From: Acidobacteriota bacterium
Lineage (GTDB): Bacteria; Acidobacteriota; Blastocatellia; RBC074
Reading direction: 5' to 3'
DNA length: 42,486 nt
Assembly (NCBI GenBank): GCA_022072205.1
Contig: JAJVID010000100.1
Coordinates: 1 to 42,486, forward strand
Shown here: positions 25,446 to 33,544 of the stretch, piece by piece
Layout of the letters: each line of letters begins with the position of its first letter
Numbering within the stretch: the stretch's first letter is position 1
Notes under the pieces: model-generated
Database searches by the model: none
Told to the model about the DNA's origin: nothing
The model's input: only the letters and a program-made list of their open reading frames with translations
Program-made: the position numbers and the translations under genes

Positions 25446-26637
25446 AGAGGCTTGATTTGGCCGCGCTTCTCATTTTGGGAGAAGGTTCTTCGACAAACAA
25501 CGGGTAAGAAATAGAATCAGCCGTGACTGGCGCGCCCGCCGGAACCTCAACGCCAGCAAGTCGCGCCAGCAATTCCTCGTACTGGTCAGTGATCTGCTCC
25601 CAGTTGTAAAACTGAATCACCCGCGACATCGCACGGCGGCGGTATTCGCCGATGATTGGAGGATCGTTGATGACGTGTTGTAGATGCGCGGCCAAATCAT
25701 GTGCTGATTTGTAGATGATTCCCGCATCTCCGATGACCTCCAGATTTTCAGGCGTATTGAGCGTGAGCGCGCAATTGCCCGCGCCCATCGCTTCGATCAA
25801 CGCCGGATGCGTTCCGCCGACTTCCGTGGCGTGGACGTAGCAATAAGCGTTCTGTTGCAGCGCCCGGTAATCCTCGCCAAAGACGAAACCGAGAAACTTA
25901 ACTCGAGGGTCTTTTGTGCTCTTGAGTCGGGCGATGTATTCCTCGGCGTATGGAGCGCCGCCGACAATCACCAGCGGCAGGTCGGTTTTCACTTTCTGAT
26001 AGGCCTCAATGACCAGATGAGCGTTGTTCTCAGGCTCCAGGCGGCTGACGTAAAGCACATACTGATTTGGCTTCAAGCCAAATCGCAACAGTTTTTCCGG
26101 CGCGGCGCGGCGCGCGACTTCGGCGCCGTAAGCGATCATCTCAGACTCTTTCTTGTAGCGAGTCGCGTAGTAATCCTGAATTACCTGAGCGTCGGTCACG
26201 ATGGCTGTCGGCAAAAATGTCGAGAGCCATTCGGAGATCAAATAGTACGTCTGCCCAATCCAATTCCACTTCTTGCGTTTGCGTTCAAGCCCGTCAACAT
26301 TGACCAGCGTCGGCGTTCCGAACAGTCGCGGGATGAAAGCGAAGATGCTGTTTGCCGCATTGCAGATCAGAATGATGTCGTACCTGCGTGGCGCGGCATG
26401 CATAACGGAAAGAAAAGTGTGAATGACAGTATCGAAATATTTGTGGCGGATGGTTGGAAGGATTATCAGATTTACGCCGTTGTATGTGGGAGCGCTAGTC
26501 GTTGAGTAATGCTTGCGCCCGTAAACTGTTACCTCGTGTCCTCTCGCTGCCAGTCTCGTTCCGAGTTGTTCTGCGAATGTTTCAAAACCACCATAGTTCG
26601 CTGGAATACCTCGCGTCCCCAAAATGGCTATCTTCAT
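25444..26637 (-). CDS. Glycosyltransferase family 4 (DUF1972/rhamnosyltransferase-like)
   Basis: The 397-residue enzyme has a GT-B fold. The N-terminal part begins KIAILGTRGIPANYGGFETF, the signature of the DUF1972 group of rhamnosyl- and related glycosyltransferases. The C-terminal half holds YVLYVSRLEPENNAHLVIEA and the sugar-nucleotide-binding TEVGGTHPALIEAMGAG segment. It probably adds a sugar to a growing polysaccharide or O-antigen in the cytosol. The ATG at 26637 is the only sensible start. The export permease follows downstream on the same strand, so the two form an envelope-glycan operon. It is divergent from the NlpC/P60 genes. Confidence 0.9.
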   Translation of the reverse strand: MKIAILGTRGIPANYGGFETFAEQLGTRLAARGHEVTVYGRKHYSTTSAPTYNGVNLIILPTIRHKYFDTVIHTFLSVMHAAPRRYDIILICNAANSIFAFIPRLFGTPTLVNVDGLERKRKKWNWIGQTYYLISEWLSTFLPTAIVTDAQVIQDYYATRYKKESEMIAYGAEVARRAAPEKLLRFGLKPNQYVLYVSRLEPENNAHLVIEAYQKVKTDLPLVIVGGAPYAEEYIARLKSTKDPRVKFLGFVFGEDYRALQQNAYCYVHATEVGGTHPALIEAMGAGNCALTLNTPENLEVIGDAGIIYKSAHDLAAHLQHVINDPPIIGEYRRRAMSRVIQFYNWEQITDQYEELLARLAGVEVPAGAPVTADSISYPLFVEEPSPKMRSAAKSSL

Positions 26638-26921
26638 AGATTGCTGCTTTTTCTCTTTCGTTTGTGTTTTCGTTCGGGGGGGCCAGGAGCTTTGCGCCGT
26701 TCACGCCGTCTGGTTGGCGTCGTGAGTCAAAAAATCGAAACCGCAATGCTCCGCGCGGCGTCAAAGTATACCTTCGCCAAATGGAATTGGCTATCCCACT
26801 TGCTGATTTTTCAAGTCTTTACCGCCGTGACAATTCGCATCTTTGCGGTTAAGATGACGCCACTTTGAAATCCTCGGCAAAGCAAACAACGAATAGCGAC
26901 AGACCATTGGAGATTTTGATT

Positions 26922-27554
26922 ATGATCAGAGCTTTTCGGCGGATGCTTTGCTTTTGCCTGTTTGCAATCCTGTTGACACATTCCAGTATGACCGCCAAAG
27001 CGCAAGTCAGCTCGAATGTGTTTCTGCGCATTGCAACCGGCAAGCATGCAAAGACGCCCCAGATGCCCGAAGTTATCCCCAGCGATTTCACGTCGCTGGT
27101 TTTGCCGACCTTTCGCTATGATCTTTTACCACCACCGTTCATCTTCCCGACTGATGCGTCCGCCCTGCTGCAGAACGCAATCGCAAAGCGGCTCGGCGTC
27201 CGTTATCGTTACTACGGCTCGGATGAACGAGGTTACGATTGCTCTGGATTCGTCTGGAGCGTTTTTAGAGAACTGGGCGCTGACATCGAGCGAAGCGCTG
27301 CGCGTACGCTCTGGAGCCAATTGCCCGAAGCCGAAGGTGTGGAGACCACACAATTCGGCACGCTGGTATTTTTCAACGGGCTGAAGCACATCGGGATTGT
27401 CCGTGATGCGGAATCCTTCTATCACTCCTCGCGCTCGCACGGAGTAACGCTCTCCCGTTTTTCCGGTTATTGGGAACGGCGCATCACCGGTTACCGCCGG
27501 GCGCCTGCGCCTATATTTCCGCTTCCTCCGGATTCCATCAGCCCGATCGAATAA
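26922..27554 (+). CDS. Secreted NlpC/P60 family peptidase (copy 1)
   Basis: The 210-residue product has a signal peptide (about 1-27, ending TAKAQ) and a C-terminal NlpC/P60 domain (about 82-190). The catalytic Cys107 lies in YDCSGFVW, and the His is at 156 in KHIGIV, with a third polar residue probably His168 in SFYHSS. Family enzymes cut peptide stems of peptidoglycan. The frame is open upstream to 26865, but the ATG at 26922 has GGAG 9 bases ahead and gives a proper signal peptide. A paralogue of the same length lies 270 bp downstream. The 284-bp region upstream, shared with the divergent glycosyltransferase, shows no clear promoter to me. Confidence 0.9.
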   Translation: MIRAFRRMLCFCLFAILLTHSSMTAKAQVSSNVFLRIATGKHAKTPQMPEVIPSDFTSLVLPTFRYDLLPPPFIFPTDASALLQNAIAKRLGVRYRYYGSDERGYDCSGFVWSVFRELGADIERSAARTLWSQLPEAEGVETTQFGTLVFFNGLKHIGIVRDAESFYHSSRSHGVTLSRFSGYWERRITGYRRAPAPIFPLPPDSISPIE

Positions 27555-27570
27555 GCCGGCGACAGCTTCC

Positions 27571-27604
27571 GACAAGGCGAGTCCTTTGACGGGCTTGCCT
27601 TGTC
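27571..27604 (+). terminator. Possible hairpin terminator after NlpC/P60 copy 1
   Basis: GACAAGGC at 27571-27578 pairs with GCCTTGTC at 27597-27604 around an 18-base loop, 17 bases after the stop. There is no strong T-run after it (AAAAGTCTT), so termination is only possible. Confidence 0.35.
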
Positions 27605-27823
27605 AAAAGTCTTACTATTTCATCCTCGCGCCATCTGAACAGAGCTTTTTATCCCGCGTTTTAATTTTTCAAGTGACAGGTTAGAACTTTGCGGCTAATA
27701 TACGCCCGCTTTTTGGCCCCTTTCTAGCCCCTTACAACTCCAACCCCTTCGTTGCCAACCTCACATTTTCCGACTGCCCCTTTCGACCAAAGTTCATTTC
27801 AAGGAAACAAGGAGACTGGATAT

Positions 27824-28456
27824 ATGCGACAGGCATATCGGCTAGTAGTGTGCTTATTTGCAGGCGCCCTGTTGGTAACTGGTTTGAAGAAAGCCGAGGC
27901 GAGTGAAGGCAACGAGGCTTATCACATCGTCTCAATTCACTCGACCGGCTTCGACTACTTCAATTTCTTTCCCGCTTACGCTCTTTACGGCCGCGCGTCC
28001 CTCAGGACGAATCCGGCTCGAACCTCCTCCGCCAACTTCACCGGATATAGTCCGGTTTACAGCGATGAGATCGAGTCGTCTTTGTACGAAGCGGTGACCA
28101 GCCGCCTCGGTCTGCCTTACCGCTCGCGGGGGACGGATGATCGCGGTTACGATTGTTCGGGATTCGTCTGGCGAGTCTTTCAAGACGCGGGCGTTGATTT
28201 CGAGCGAGGCTCTTCACGCAAGCTCTGGCAGACTTTACCCGGAGCGACCAAAGAAGAGCGCGCGGAATTCGGCACGCTGGTCTTTTTCAAAGGCCTGAAC
28301 CATGTCGGCATTGTGCGGGACGCGCATTCGTTCTATCACGCAACGACATCTCAGGGCATCGTGCGCTCATACTTCGATGGATACTGGGGAGAGCGTGTGA
28401 TTGGCTACCGGCGCATTTTCGCGCCGGTCAGAAGAAAAATGGCGGCAAGAAGGTGA
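27824..28456 (+). CDS. Secreted NlpC/P60 family peptidase (copy 2)
   Basis: This 210-residue protein is a paralogue of the preceding gene with the same length and layout. It has a signal peptide (about 1-26), a variable linker, then an NlpC/P60 domain with Cys111 in YDCSGFVW, His160 in NHVGIV and His172 in SFYHAT. The mature N-terminal region differs fully from that of copy 1, while the catalytic domain is clearly alike. It probably cleaves peptidoglycan stems in the periplasm. The ATG at 27824 has AAGGAGA at good spacing; upstream frame extension to 27752 is not needed. A GC-rich hairpin terminator follows. Confidence 0.9.
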   Translation: MRQAYRLVVCLFAGALLVTGLKKAEASEGNEAYHIVSIHSTGFDYFNFFPAYALYGRASLRTNPARTSSANFTGYSPVYSDEIESSLYEAVTSRLGLPYRSRGTDDRGYDCSGFVWRVFQDAGVDFERGSSRKLWQTLPGATKEERAEFGTLVFFKGLNHVGIVRDAHSFYHATTSQGIVRSYFDGYWGERVIGYRRIFAPVRRKMAARR

Positions 28457-28463
28457 ATCGCCA

Positions 28464-28516
28464 GCGCGAGGCGTAAGGAAAGTTCAGAGCTTCCCTCGCG
28501 CCTCGCGCCGGTTTTG
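28464..28516 (+). terminator. Rho-independent terminator after NlpC/P60 copy 2
   Basis: GCGCGAGGCG at 28464-28473 pairs perfectly with CGCCTCGCGC at 28499-28508, with a further GGAA/TTCC pairing inside. A T-rich stretch (GGTTTTGTTATTT) follows. It lies 7 bases after the stop of the upstream gene and just before the end of the convergent small gene. Confidence 0.7.
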
Positions 28517-28732
28517 TTATTTCGATTGTGTCAGGAAGCCCGGAGAATGCGCCTTCTTCTCCTGCGAATCCCAAACGATGATGATCTTTTCGATATTAAC
28601 GTGGGCGGTCATCTCGTCTTTTTCCAGGTAAAGGACATTTCCTTCGACTTTAGTCACTTTACCGCTGACGGTAATTCCCTGACAGCAAACCTCGATTTCC
28701 TTGCCCAAGCGATTTTCAAGAAAATTCCTCAC
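28517..28732 (-). CDS. MM0924-like small beta-barrel protein
   Basis: A 71-residue protein beginning at a GTG (28732) with AAGGAG 8 bases ahead. The sequence LGKEIEV...GITVSGKVTKVEGNVLYLEKDEMTAHVNIEKIIIVWD reads as a five-stranded Sm-like or SH3-like small barrel. I recognise it as close to the MM0924 family seen in archaea and some bacteria; the function of that family is unknown to me. Good ribosome site and regular strand pattern argue that it is real despite its size. It is convergent with NlpC/P60 copy 2. Confidence 0.72.
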   Translation of the reverse strand: MRNFLENRLGKEIEVCCQGITVSGKVTKVEGNVLYLEKDEMTAHVNIEKIIIVWDSQEKKAHSPGFLTQSK

Positions 28733-28869
28733 GGCTTTTACTCCTTCGCAAATTTGGTTTCATTGCGCCGCTGATTCTAACCCATCGTTTCGCCGATACG
28801 AAACTTGAGCAGGATCGAAGACTGGGGCAAGATACCGCCTCATCCAATAGATTCTGGCCGATTCCTGGC

Positions 28870-29961
28870 GTGATTCGTATGTGGCAACGACGTTCGACAC
28901 AGTGGCTGTTCATCTTCGGCGCGTGGACGCTGCCCGGACTCTATTTCGCCATTCAAGTCTATCTGCAACACGCTTACGAAAATCGCCCAATCAGTTTGGG
29001 TCAGGCGTTACTGCGTGGCCTTGTTTTCTGGTTGTTGTGGGTCGTCTCGTCTCCGCTGATTCTGTGGCTCGCCCGCACGTTCCCGATTCCGCGCAAAGAA
29101 TGGCTGGACGGATTGCTGTTTCACGTGCCAGCCGGATTCATCTTTTCGTTCGCTCATTTGTTGCTTTACGTCGTTATTTCATCACGGCTCGGCAGCGGCG
29201 CATGGCCAGATTCGGTTTCGGTGTTGCTCGCCGAATTCCAGCCCGTCTTTCTGTCGAGCTTCGCCTGGTGGAGTTTGATCTACTGGACGATTCTCCTCGC
29301 CAGCTACGCCTTCGATTATTACCAGCGTTATCAGGAGGGCCAACTCAAGGCTTCGCAACTCGAAGCGCAACTCGCCCAGTCGCAGCTTGCCGCGCTGAAG
29401 ATGCAGCTTCATCCGCATTTTCTCTTCAACACGCTGCATTCGATCTCGGCGTTGATACGCGAAGATGTGGAAGCCGCCGACCAGATGATCGCCCGCCTGG
29501 GAGAGTTCCTGCGAATGACCTTGCGCAACTCCGGCGAGCAGCAGACGACGCTGGAGCAGGAGTTGAAATTCCTGGAATGTTATCTGGACATCGAGAAGCT
29601 GCGGTTTCAGGATCGTCTGACTGCTCGGATGGAAGTTGAACCGGCGGCGATGGAAGCGCGCGTGCCGAACCTTTTCCTGCAACCGATAGTCGAAAACGCC
29701 ATCCGTCACGGCATCGCTCAGCAAACGAGCGCGGGAGTCGTCGCGATCAGAGCGCATCGCAACAATGGCCGCTTAAAAATAGAAGTGCAGGACAACGGCC
29801 CCGGATTGACCGTGAAAAACGGCGCCGATGGCGTCGGGCTTGCCAACACGCGGGCGCGGCTGCGCCAACTTTACGGCGACGAACATCTTTTCGGGATGAT
29901 GAACGCGGCGGAAGGCGGCCTTGTCGTGACTTTGGAAATCCCCTTTCAAACCGAAAACTAA
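28870..29961 (+). CDS. LytS/YehU-type sensor histidine kinase
   Basis: The 363-residue protein has four membrane segments in its first 150 residues, a short coiled coil (about 150-178), then the His_kinase domain with the phospho-acceptor His183 in LHPHFLFNTL. A HATPase domain with VENAIRHG and DNGPGL, GVGLANTRARL follows. This is the architecture of LytS-type kinases that pair with LytTR regulators. The start may be the GTG at 28870 or the ATG at 28879, differing by three residues. Its stop overlaps the ATG of the response regulator (TAATG), so the two are co-translated. The signal is unknown. Confidence 0.9.
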   Translation: MIRMWQRRSTQWLFIFGAWTLPGLYFAIQVYLQHAYENRPISLGQALLRGLVFWLLWVVSSPLILWLARTFPIPRKEWLDGLLFHVPAGFIFSFAHLLLYVVISSRLGSGAWPDSVSVLLAEFQPVFLSSFAWWSLIYWTILLASYAFDYYQRYQEGQLKASQLEAQLAQSQLAALKMQLHPHFLFNTLHSISALIREDVEAADQMIARLGEFLRMTLRNSGEQQTTLEQELKFLECYLDIEKLRFQDRLTARMEVEPAAMEARVPNLFLQPIVENAIRHGIAQQTSAGVVAIRAHRNNGRLKIEVQDNGPGLTVKNGADGVGLANTRARLRQLYGDEHLFGMMNAAEGGLVVTLEIPFQTEN

Positions 29962-30737
29962 TGCCTGATTCCAAATCAATTCGAGTCTTGATCGTTGACG
30001 ACGAACCGTTGGCCCGCAAACGCCTGCGCGAACTGCTCAAAGACGATTCCGAAGTCGTCATCATCGGCGAATGCGCGAACGGCGCCGAGACAATCTCAGC
30101 CGTCCGCGAACTCGCGCCCGACCTGATCTTTCTGGACGTGCAGATGCCGGGCCTTGACGGCCTGGCCGTTTCCGAAACGCTGAACGGCGGGCAAAGCCCG
30201 CTGCTCATCTTCGTCACGGCTTACGACCAGTACGCGGTGCGGGCTTTCGACGTTCAGGCGGTTGATTACCTGCTCAAGCCCTTCGACCGCGCGCGGTTTG
30301 CTCAGGCGCTGCAACGCGCGAAAGATCGGTTGCTGGAAAAACGCCGCGACGATGTAAACCAGCAAATCCTCGGCTTGCTCTCCGAAATCAAAGACAAGCC
30401 GCAATACCTCGACCGCCTTGTTATCAAAAACAACGACCGGGTCTTCGTTCTCAAAACCGACGAGATTGACTGGATCGAGGCCGAGGGCAATTACGTCCGC
30501 GTCCATTTCGGCAAACAGTCATCGCTGATCCGCGAAACGCTCACCCATCTGGCCACACAACTGGACCCGCGCAAATTTCCGCGCATCCACCGTTCGGGGC
30601 TGGTCAATATTGATCGCATTCAGGAATTGCAGCCCTGGTCACACCGCGACTGGAGGATCATTCTCCGCAGCGGCGCCGAACTGCGCCTGAGCCGTAATTA
30701 CCGCGACCAGCTTCATCATTTGCTCGGCAAGCTGTGA
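29961..30737 (+). CDS. LytTR-family response regulator
   Basis: The 258-residue protein has an N-terminal receiver domain (about 6-122) with acidic DD at 13-14, phospho-acceptor Asp59 in LIFLDVQMPG, Thr in VTAYD and Lys in LLKPFD. A C-terminal LytTR DNA-binding domain (about 150-255) has IDWIEAEGNYVRVH and FPRIHRSGLVNID. It should bind a pair of imperfect direct repeats at target promoters after phosphorylation by the adjacent kinase. The downstream amino acid permease, 135 bp away, is a candidate target, though I see no LytTR-type repeats there. Confidence 0.93.
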   Translation: MPDSKSIRVLIVDDEPLARKRLRELLKDDSEVVIIGECANGAETISAVRELAPDLIFLDVQMPGLDGLAVSETLNGGQSPLLIFVTAYDQYAVRAFDVQAVDYLLKPFDRARFAQALQRAKDRLLEKRRDDVNQQILGLLSEIKDKPQYLDRLVIKNNDRVFVLKTDEIDWIEAEGNYVRVHFGKQSSLIRETLTHLATQLDPRKFPRIHRSGLVNIDRIQELQPWSHRDWRIILRSGAELRLSRNYRDQLHHLLGKL

Positions 30738-30872
30738 GCCGCTCGACCACGCCATCCGCCCATCTCGTCACTCGATCTTTCCCTCTGATCACATAATTCT
30801 TCGCCGCCTCATTCATCCCGCCTAAGATCGCGCGCGCCTGATCACACATCATCAACACAGGAGAGAAAAATT

Positions 30873-32432
30873 ATGTCAAAGCTGCTTGCCACCAAGCCGC
30901 TCGATCAACTGCTTGCCGAATCGCGTTCGGACGGCGCGCACGGACTGGTTCGCGCGCTGGGGCCGTACAATCTGATTTCACTTGGAATCGGAGCGGTCAT
31001 CGGCGCCGGCATCTTCGTGATCACCGGTAACGCGGCGGCGCAATACGCCGGCCCGGCGATCACTCTGTCGTTCCTGCTCGCGGGCCTCGGCTGCGCATTC
31101 GCCGGGCTGTGTTACGCCGAATTCGCCGCGATGATTCCGATTTCGGGTTCGGCTTACACTTACGGATACGCGACGCTCGGTGAAATCTTCGCCTGGATCA
31201 TCGGCTGGGATTTGGTGTTGGAATACGCCTTCAGCGCGGCCACCGTAGCTTCGGGATGGAGCGGCACAATCGTCAGCCTGTTGCAGGATTTCCACATCAA
31301 TTTGCCGCCGCGACTTATTGAAACTCCCGGCAGCGAGCTTGTTTTCTTCCAGGATCGCTGGACATTGCTGGCGACTGTTCTGCCCGCGATCAAAGCCGCA
31401 GGAATCAACCCGGATACGTTGCCGCACGCGACCGCTTTGTTCAATCTGCCCGCGTTCATTGCGATCATGCTCGTCACGGGCATTCTGGTCGTCGGCGTCA
31501 AGGAGTCGGCGCGATTCAACACCGTCGCGGTTTTCATCAAAGTTGCCACAGTCATTATCTTCATCGCCATCGCCGGCGCGTACCTCTGGCAACACCCCAG
31601 CGTATTCACCAGCAACTGGCGCGAATTCATCCCCGAAAACAAAGGCGGATTCGGGCAGTTCGGATGGTCGGGCATAGCGCGCGGCGCCTCGGTGATTTTC
31701 TTCGCCTACATCGGCTTCGACGCTGTCACGACCGCCGCCCAGGAAGCCAAAAATCCGCAGCGCGACATGCCCATCGGCCTTCTGGGATCGCTCGCCATCT
31801 GCACGATTCTCTTCATGGGCGTGACGATAACGTTGACCGGCATGGTTCACTACTCGCAATTGAATGTCGCCGCGCCCGTCGCGATGGCGATTGACGTGGC
31901 CGGAGTGAAGTGGGGCAGTCTGCTGGTCAAACTGGGATCGTTGGCGGGCTTGAGCACCGTGATGCTGGTGACGTTGATGGGGCAATCGCGGATCTTTTAC
32001 ACGATGTCGCGCGACGGATTGTTGCCGCCCTGGGTGAGCGTGGTTCATCCGCGTTTCCGCACGCCGTGGATTTCATCCATCGTGGTTGGATTGTTCGTAG
32101 CTGTTCTGGCCTGTCTGTTTCCGATCAGCCTGCTCGGCCAATTGGTGAGCATCGGCACTCTGCTGGCGTTCATCATTGTTTGCGCGGGCGTGTGGATGCT
32201 GCGAATCAAACGGCCCGATATGGAGAGGCCGTTCAAAACTCCCTGGGTTCCGTTCACGCCGGTGATGGGCATAATTATCTCGCTGTTGCTGATGGTGAGT
32301 CTGCCGCTCGATACGTGGATTCGTCTGGTCGTGTGGCTGGCGGTCGGGTTTGCAATCTATTTCGGTTACAGCCGCAAACACAGCCGCGTGCAGGCGGATG
32401 AAACCGCTTCGTCTCCAATCGCCGCCGATTGA
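30873..32432 (+). CDS. APC-family amino acid permease (cationic amino acid transporter-like)
   Basis: The 519-residue protein has about 13 membrane segments. It starts with the typical GPYNLISLGIGAVIGAGIFV helix 1 of APC transporters and continues with FAYIGFDAVTTAAQEAKNPQ, the helix 6 region of the CAT/YfnA subgroup. These are proton-coupled amino acid importers; the exact substrate is not readable. AGGAGAG precedes the ATG at good distance. It may be controlled by the LytS/LytTR pair just upstream. Confidence 0.92.
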   Translation: MSKLLATKPLDQLLAESRSDGAHGLVRALGPYNLISLGIGAVIGAGIFVITGNAAAQYAGPAITLSFLLAGLGCAFAGLCYAEFAAMIPISGSAYTYGYATLGEIFAWIIGWDLVLEYAFSAATVASGWSGTIVSLLQDFHINLPPRLIETPGSELVFFQDRWTLLATVLPAIKAAGINPDTLPHATALFNLPAFIAIMLVTGILVVGVKESARFNTVAVFIKVATVIIFIAIAGAYLWQHPSVFTSNWREFIPENKGGFGQFGWSGIARGASVIFFAYIGFDAVTTAAQEAKNPQRDMPIGLLGSLAICTILFMGVTITLTGMVHYSQLNVAAPVAMAIDVAGVKWGSLLVKLGSLAGLSTVMLVTLMGQSRIFYTMSRDGLLPPWVSVVHPRFRTPWISSIVVGLFVAVLACLFPISLLGQLVSIGTLLAFIIVCAGVWMLRIKRPDMERPFKTPWVPFTPVMGIIISLLLMVSLPLDTWIRLVVWLAVGFAIYFGYSRKHSRVQADETASSPIAAD

Positions 32433-32512
32433 ATCGCTTCACCACAAAAACGCAAAGCGCGGACGTGATTGTTTTACCTTTTTTTACACCCGGTTGAAGA
32501 CACTTTCATCTT

Positions 32513-32530
32513 GCGCGATTACAATCGCGC
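32513..32530. promoter_or_regulatory. 8-bp palindrome upstream of a secreted protein gene
   Basis: GCGCGATT-AC-AATCGCGC is a perfect palindrome of 18 bases. It contains TACAAT, which could be a -10 box, about 45 bases before the gene start. It may be an operator or a chance symmetry; no second copy was found nearby. Confidence 0.35.
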
Positions 32531-32576
32531 TCTCCACTGCGGAAACTTCCAAGCCAACACAAAGGAGATGAAAACC

Positions 32577-33164
32577 GTGTCTTACCTTTTGTTGAAAAAA
32601 ATCTGCCTTGCGCTTCTCGCTGCGCTTTGTTTTGTAGCCGGTGTCTTCGCGCAATCGAATACAAAACCGCCCGCCAAGCCCTGCGCGGCGCGGCCCGAAT
32701 ATCGTCAGTTCGATTTCTGGATAGGCGAATGGGACGTGCAAGCGGGCGGCCAGCAAGCCGGGGCAAGCAGCGTGCAACTGATCCTCGGCGACTGCGTCAT
32801 CTTCGAAAACTGGACGGGCGCGCGCGGGATGACCGGCAAGAGCTTCAACATCTACAACGCCGCCAAAGGCAAATGGCAGCAGACGTGGGTGGACAGCACA
32901 GGCAACGTGCTTGAGTTGTACGGCGAGTTCAAGGATGGCGCAATGCGGCTGGTCGGCGAAAAGCCAGGCCCGAACGGCGGCAAGATAATCAATAAACTCA
33001 GCTTCTTCCCGCTCGAAGGCGGGCGCGTGCGCCAGCTTTGGGAATCGTCGCAGGACGATGGCAAGACCTGGAGCACAGCGTTCGACGGTTTGTATATTCG
33101 CAAGAAGACCGCATCCTCCGGTTCGACAGACACGGAGGGTGAGGTAAAAGCAGCGAATGGTTGA
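32577..33164 (+). CDS. Secreted protein of the DUF1579-like type
   Basis: The product, about 195 residues, has a signal peptide (hydrophobic stretch ending GVFAQ). A single compact domain follows, with FDFWIGEWDV, an SFNIYNAAKGKWQQTWVDS segment and a WESSQDDGKTWSTAFDGLY end. This pattern recurs in periplasmic proteins of acidobacteria and proteobacteria annotated as DUF1579 or similar; the function is unknown. The AAGGAG site ends directly before an ATG at 32568 but stands 9 bases from the in-frame GTG at 32577, so the GTG is the better start; the alternative adds three residues. Confidence 0.8.
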   Translation: MSYLLLKKICLALLAALCFVAGVFAQSNTKPPAKPCAARPEYRQFDFWIGEWDVQAGGQQAGASSVQLILGDCVIFENWTGARGMTGKSFNIYNAAKGKWQQTWVDSTGNVLELYGEFKDGAMRLVGEKPGPNGGKIINKLSFFPLEGGRVRQLWESSQDDGKTWSTAFDGLYIRKKTASSGSTDTEGEVKAANG

Positions 33165-33544
33165 TCCGGCGCATGCGCACGCAATCAGATCAACGATGGA
33201 AGGTTATCAGCAATAAGCGCGAGCCTGGGAGCAGGGCTTTTGCAAAGTCGTCAGGGAGAACCTAAAGCCCAAGACCTAAAATCTAAAACCTATAAATTTT
33301 TCCTTCGAGGGTTTTATCAAGTGATGGTTCGGAGGAAAAGTTTTTAGGTATGAGGCGGTCGGTCGTAGGTTTTGGTTACCACAACAGACTTTGCAAAAGC
33401 CATGGGCCTGGGAGATCCTCGCTTCCAAGCCCATCTCCGCGCCATTCATTATTTGCCCGATTTCTGGCCATCGGCCAGCGCGCGAAGTAGAATCCCGCCT
33501 GACACCGCATCCCTTTCAAAACTCATCAACGCTTCGGAGTGAAT
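33165..33544. other. Intergenic region carrying a MITE-like element
   Basis: These 380 bases hold no credible gene. Most of the stretch is the 174-bp element described separately (33232-33405). The remainder, 33415-33540, reads as ordinary leader sequence for the quinone oxidoreductase gene, with GGAG just before its ATG. Confidence 0.6.
33232..33405. mobile_element. MITE-like non-autonomous element
   Basis: GGCTTTTGCAAAGTC at 33235-33249 is perfectly inverted at 33387-33401, giving 15-bp terminal inverted repeats. The 9-base GCCTGGGAG occurs immediately outside on both sides (33223-33231 and 33406-33414), as a target-site duplication would. Inside, short ACCTAAA-like repeats and a partial inner symmetry (around 33270-33350) are seen but no reading frame, so any transposase must be supplied elsewhere. 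Confidence 0.7.
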
